Positions 6,222-7,232 of a stretch of 7,232 bases of DNA are shown here, in pieces. A model generated the notes under the pieces. That model saw only the letters and a list, made by a program, of their open reading frames with translations, had not been told where the DNA came from and searched no databases. This stretch comes from Comamonas sp. (lineage in GTDB: Bacteria; Pseudomonadota; Gammaproteobacteria; Burkholderiales; Burkholderiaceae_C), in the NCBI GenBank assembly GCA_018384835.1, contig JAHAYB010000275.1, forward strand, positions 1 through 7,232, given 5' to 3'. The position numbers were made by a program, and so were the translations under genes. Numbering within the stretch: the first letter of the stretch is position 1; each line of letters opens with the position of its first letter.

Positions 6222-6953
6222 ATGAGCCACCTAGGCACACCACCCACCCAAGCCTTGCCATCCACTTCATCCGCTTCACCGCCCAGCTTGCGGGTGGATT
6301 TTGTCTCTGACATTGTTTGCCCCTGGTGTGCCATTGGCCTGCACGCCTTGCTGCAAGCTGCCAAGCAGGAGGGCATTGCGCTGGATTGGCATATGCAGCC
6401 CTTTGAGCTGCACCCCGATATGGGGCCGCAGGGCGAAGAAATTCTGGCCTATCTGGGGCGTAAATACCGCCTTAGCCCCGAGCAACTAGCGCAAAACCAG
6501 GCCGCAATTGCCCAGCGCGGAGCCGAGCTAGGCTTTCACTTTGGTGAGCGTACCCACACCTATAACAGCTTTGCCGCCCATCGCCTGCTGCACTGGTTGC
6601 AGGAAGAGGGCAGCAGCGCCCAGCAACTGGCATTGAAGCAGGCGCTGCTTACCGCCTACTTCACCCACGGAGAAAACCCTGGTGACCATGCGCTGCTGCT
6701 GCGTCTAGTCAGCGAGCTGGGGCTAGACACCGCCCGCGCCCAGGCAGTGCTAGAAAGTGACGAATACACCGATGCGATACGCCAGCGCCAAGCTTATTAC
6801 CAGCAGCTAGGCATACAGTCAGTGCCTGCCGCTATTGTGGAAAGGCGCTATCTGCTGCAAGGCGGCCAACCTGTAGAGGTGTTTGCTAACGCACTACGCG
6901 AAATTGCCGCAAAAAAAGCCCAAGAAACAGCCCAGCAAGCAAACCAGGGATAG
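6222..6953 (+). CDS. DsbA-family oxidoreductase, FrnE type
   Basis: A 243-residue thioredoxin-fold protein of the FrnE/2-hydroxychromene-2-carboxylate isomerase-like branch of the DsbA family. The redox motif CPWC is at residues 33-36, straight after the first strand (LRVDFVSDIV). The helical insert follows (including THTYNSFAAHRLLHWLQ and LLTAYFTHGENPGD), and the cis-proline loop SVPA (P202) precedes the last strand, IVERRYLLQGGQP. No signal peptide is visible, so it probably acts in the cytoplasm as a thiol-disulfide oxidoreductase or isomerase; FrnE of Deinococcus is linked to oxidative-stress tolerance, but the substrate here is unknown. The first 22 residues are Pro/Ser/Thr-rich and outside the fold, so the start could be later (TTG or GTG around 6288-6296), but ATG 6222 is the only ATG before the fold and has a fair ribosome site. 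A hemerythrin-like gene follows 10 bp on. Confidence 0.88.
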   Translation: MSHLGTPPTQALPSTSSASPPSLRVDFVSDIVCPWCAIGLHALLQAAKQEGIALDWHMQPFELHPDMGPQGEEILAYLGRKYRLSPEQLAQNQAAIAQRGAELGFHFGERTHTYNSFAAHRLLHWLQEEGSSAQQLALKQALLTAYFTHGENPGDHALLLRLVSELGLDTARAQAVLESDEYTDAIRQRQAYYQQLGIQSVPAAIVERRYLLQGGQPVEVFANALREIAAKKAQETAQQANQG

Positions 6954-6963
6954 GGCTAGGCAG

Positions 6964-7232
6964 ATGGACAAACACAGGCTTTATTTTGAAGAGCAGCACA
7001 CCGCCATTGAAGAGCTGCTCATGGAGCACCTGCTGGCTGTGGTGGGCGCAGATTTTGCCCATGCCCAGCAGCTCTATCAGCAATGGCAGGTGGCGCTGCT
7101 GGCGCATATCCGTATCGAAAATGAGCAGTTACTGCCCCATATCCCCGAAGGCGCACGCTGGGCAGAAAAAATCTACCGCCTAGAGCACGACCGCATTGCC
7201 TTGCTGGCCGAGGAATATGCCGACCACCTGCA
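6964..7232 (+). CDS. Hemerythrin-like (HHE domain) protein, 5' part
   Basis: The reading frame opens at ATG 6964 and runs off the window after 89 codons without a stop. The visible part is helical and rich in His and Glu: H12 (EEQH), H22 (MEH), H48 with E52 (AHIRIE, the HxxxE pattern), H59 (LLPH) and H75/D76 (LEHD). This spacing resembles the di-iron ligands of hemerythrin-like four-helix bundles, which bind oxygen, nitric oxide or iron. The ligand set cannot be completed because the C-terminus is missing. There is no signal peptide, so it is cytoplasmic. Only 10 bp separate it from the FrnE-like stop codon, with a purine-rich AGGGATAGGG stretch over the junction, so the two are likely one transcript. 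The family call is moderately sure; the physiological role is not assigned. Confidence 0.75.
   Translation, partial: MDKHRLYFEEQHTAIEELLMEHLLAVVGADFAHAQQLYQQWQVALLAHIRIENEQLLPHIPEGARWAEKIYRLEHDRIALLAEEYADHL

Noticed and set aside
6203..6310. Short frame starting ATGATGAAAGAAGCC before the FrnE-like gene as an upstream peptide
   Set aside because: It overlaps the FrnE-like gene in another frame, has no ribosome site of its own, and its purine-rich start is better explained as the ribosome site for ATG 6222.

Overview
The window is ordinary-looking chromosomal DNA of a moderately GC-rich betaproteobacterium, most likely Burkholderiales close to Comamonadaceae. This rests on the protein sequences (AlaS tail, LeuA, a Tat-exported metallo-beta-lactamase-fold hydrolase, a PbpG-like protein with a Lys/Ala-rich spacer) and is recognition from memory, not a database search. 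I see no mobile elements, tRNA or rRNA genes, CRISPR arrays, prophage or toxin-like genes.

Layout, left to right. (1) 1-431, plus: the 3' end of alaS. (2) 487-520: a strong intrinsic terminator that overlaps the likely start codon of the next gene. (3) 493-1542, plus: a Tat-exported MBL-fold hydrolase. (4) 1543-1831: a regulatory leader with an extended -10 promoter, a 22-codon leucine-rich leader peptide, a pause-type hairpin, a competing antiterminator pairing and an intrinsic terminator; this is a leucine attenuator. (5) 1832-3385, plus: leuA, closed by a terminator at 3398-3430. (6) 3461-4633, plus: a penicillin-binding-protein-7-type D,D-endopeptidase. (7) 4648-5619, minus: a cation diffusion facilitator, convergent with pbpG. 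(8) 5609-6085, minus: moaE, just upstream of the transporter gene and overlapping it. (9) 6086-6221: a divergent promoter region. (10) 6222-6953, plus: a FrnE/DsbA-type CPWC oxidoreductase. (11) 6964 to the end, plus: the 5' part of a small hemerythrin-like protein.

The genes do not form one system. leuA makes the first committed intermediate of leucine synthesis and appears to be controlled by ribosome-mediated attenuation. moaE and the metal transporter share a transcript by overlap. frnE and the hemerythrin-like gene are 10 bp apart and probably form a redox or oxygen-related pair.

The most interesting parts are regulatory: the leu leader, whose ATG may lie at the transcription start, and the terminator built into the start of the MBL-fold gene. 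No gene looks like a novel system; the one oddity of protein sequence is the highly basic spacer of the endopeptidase.
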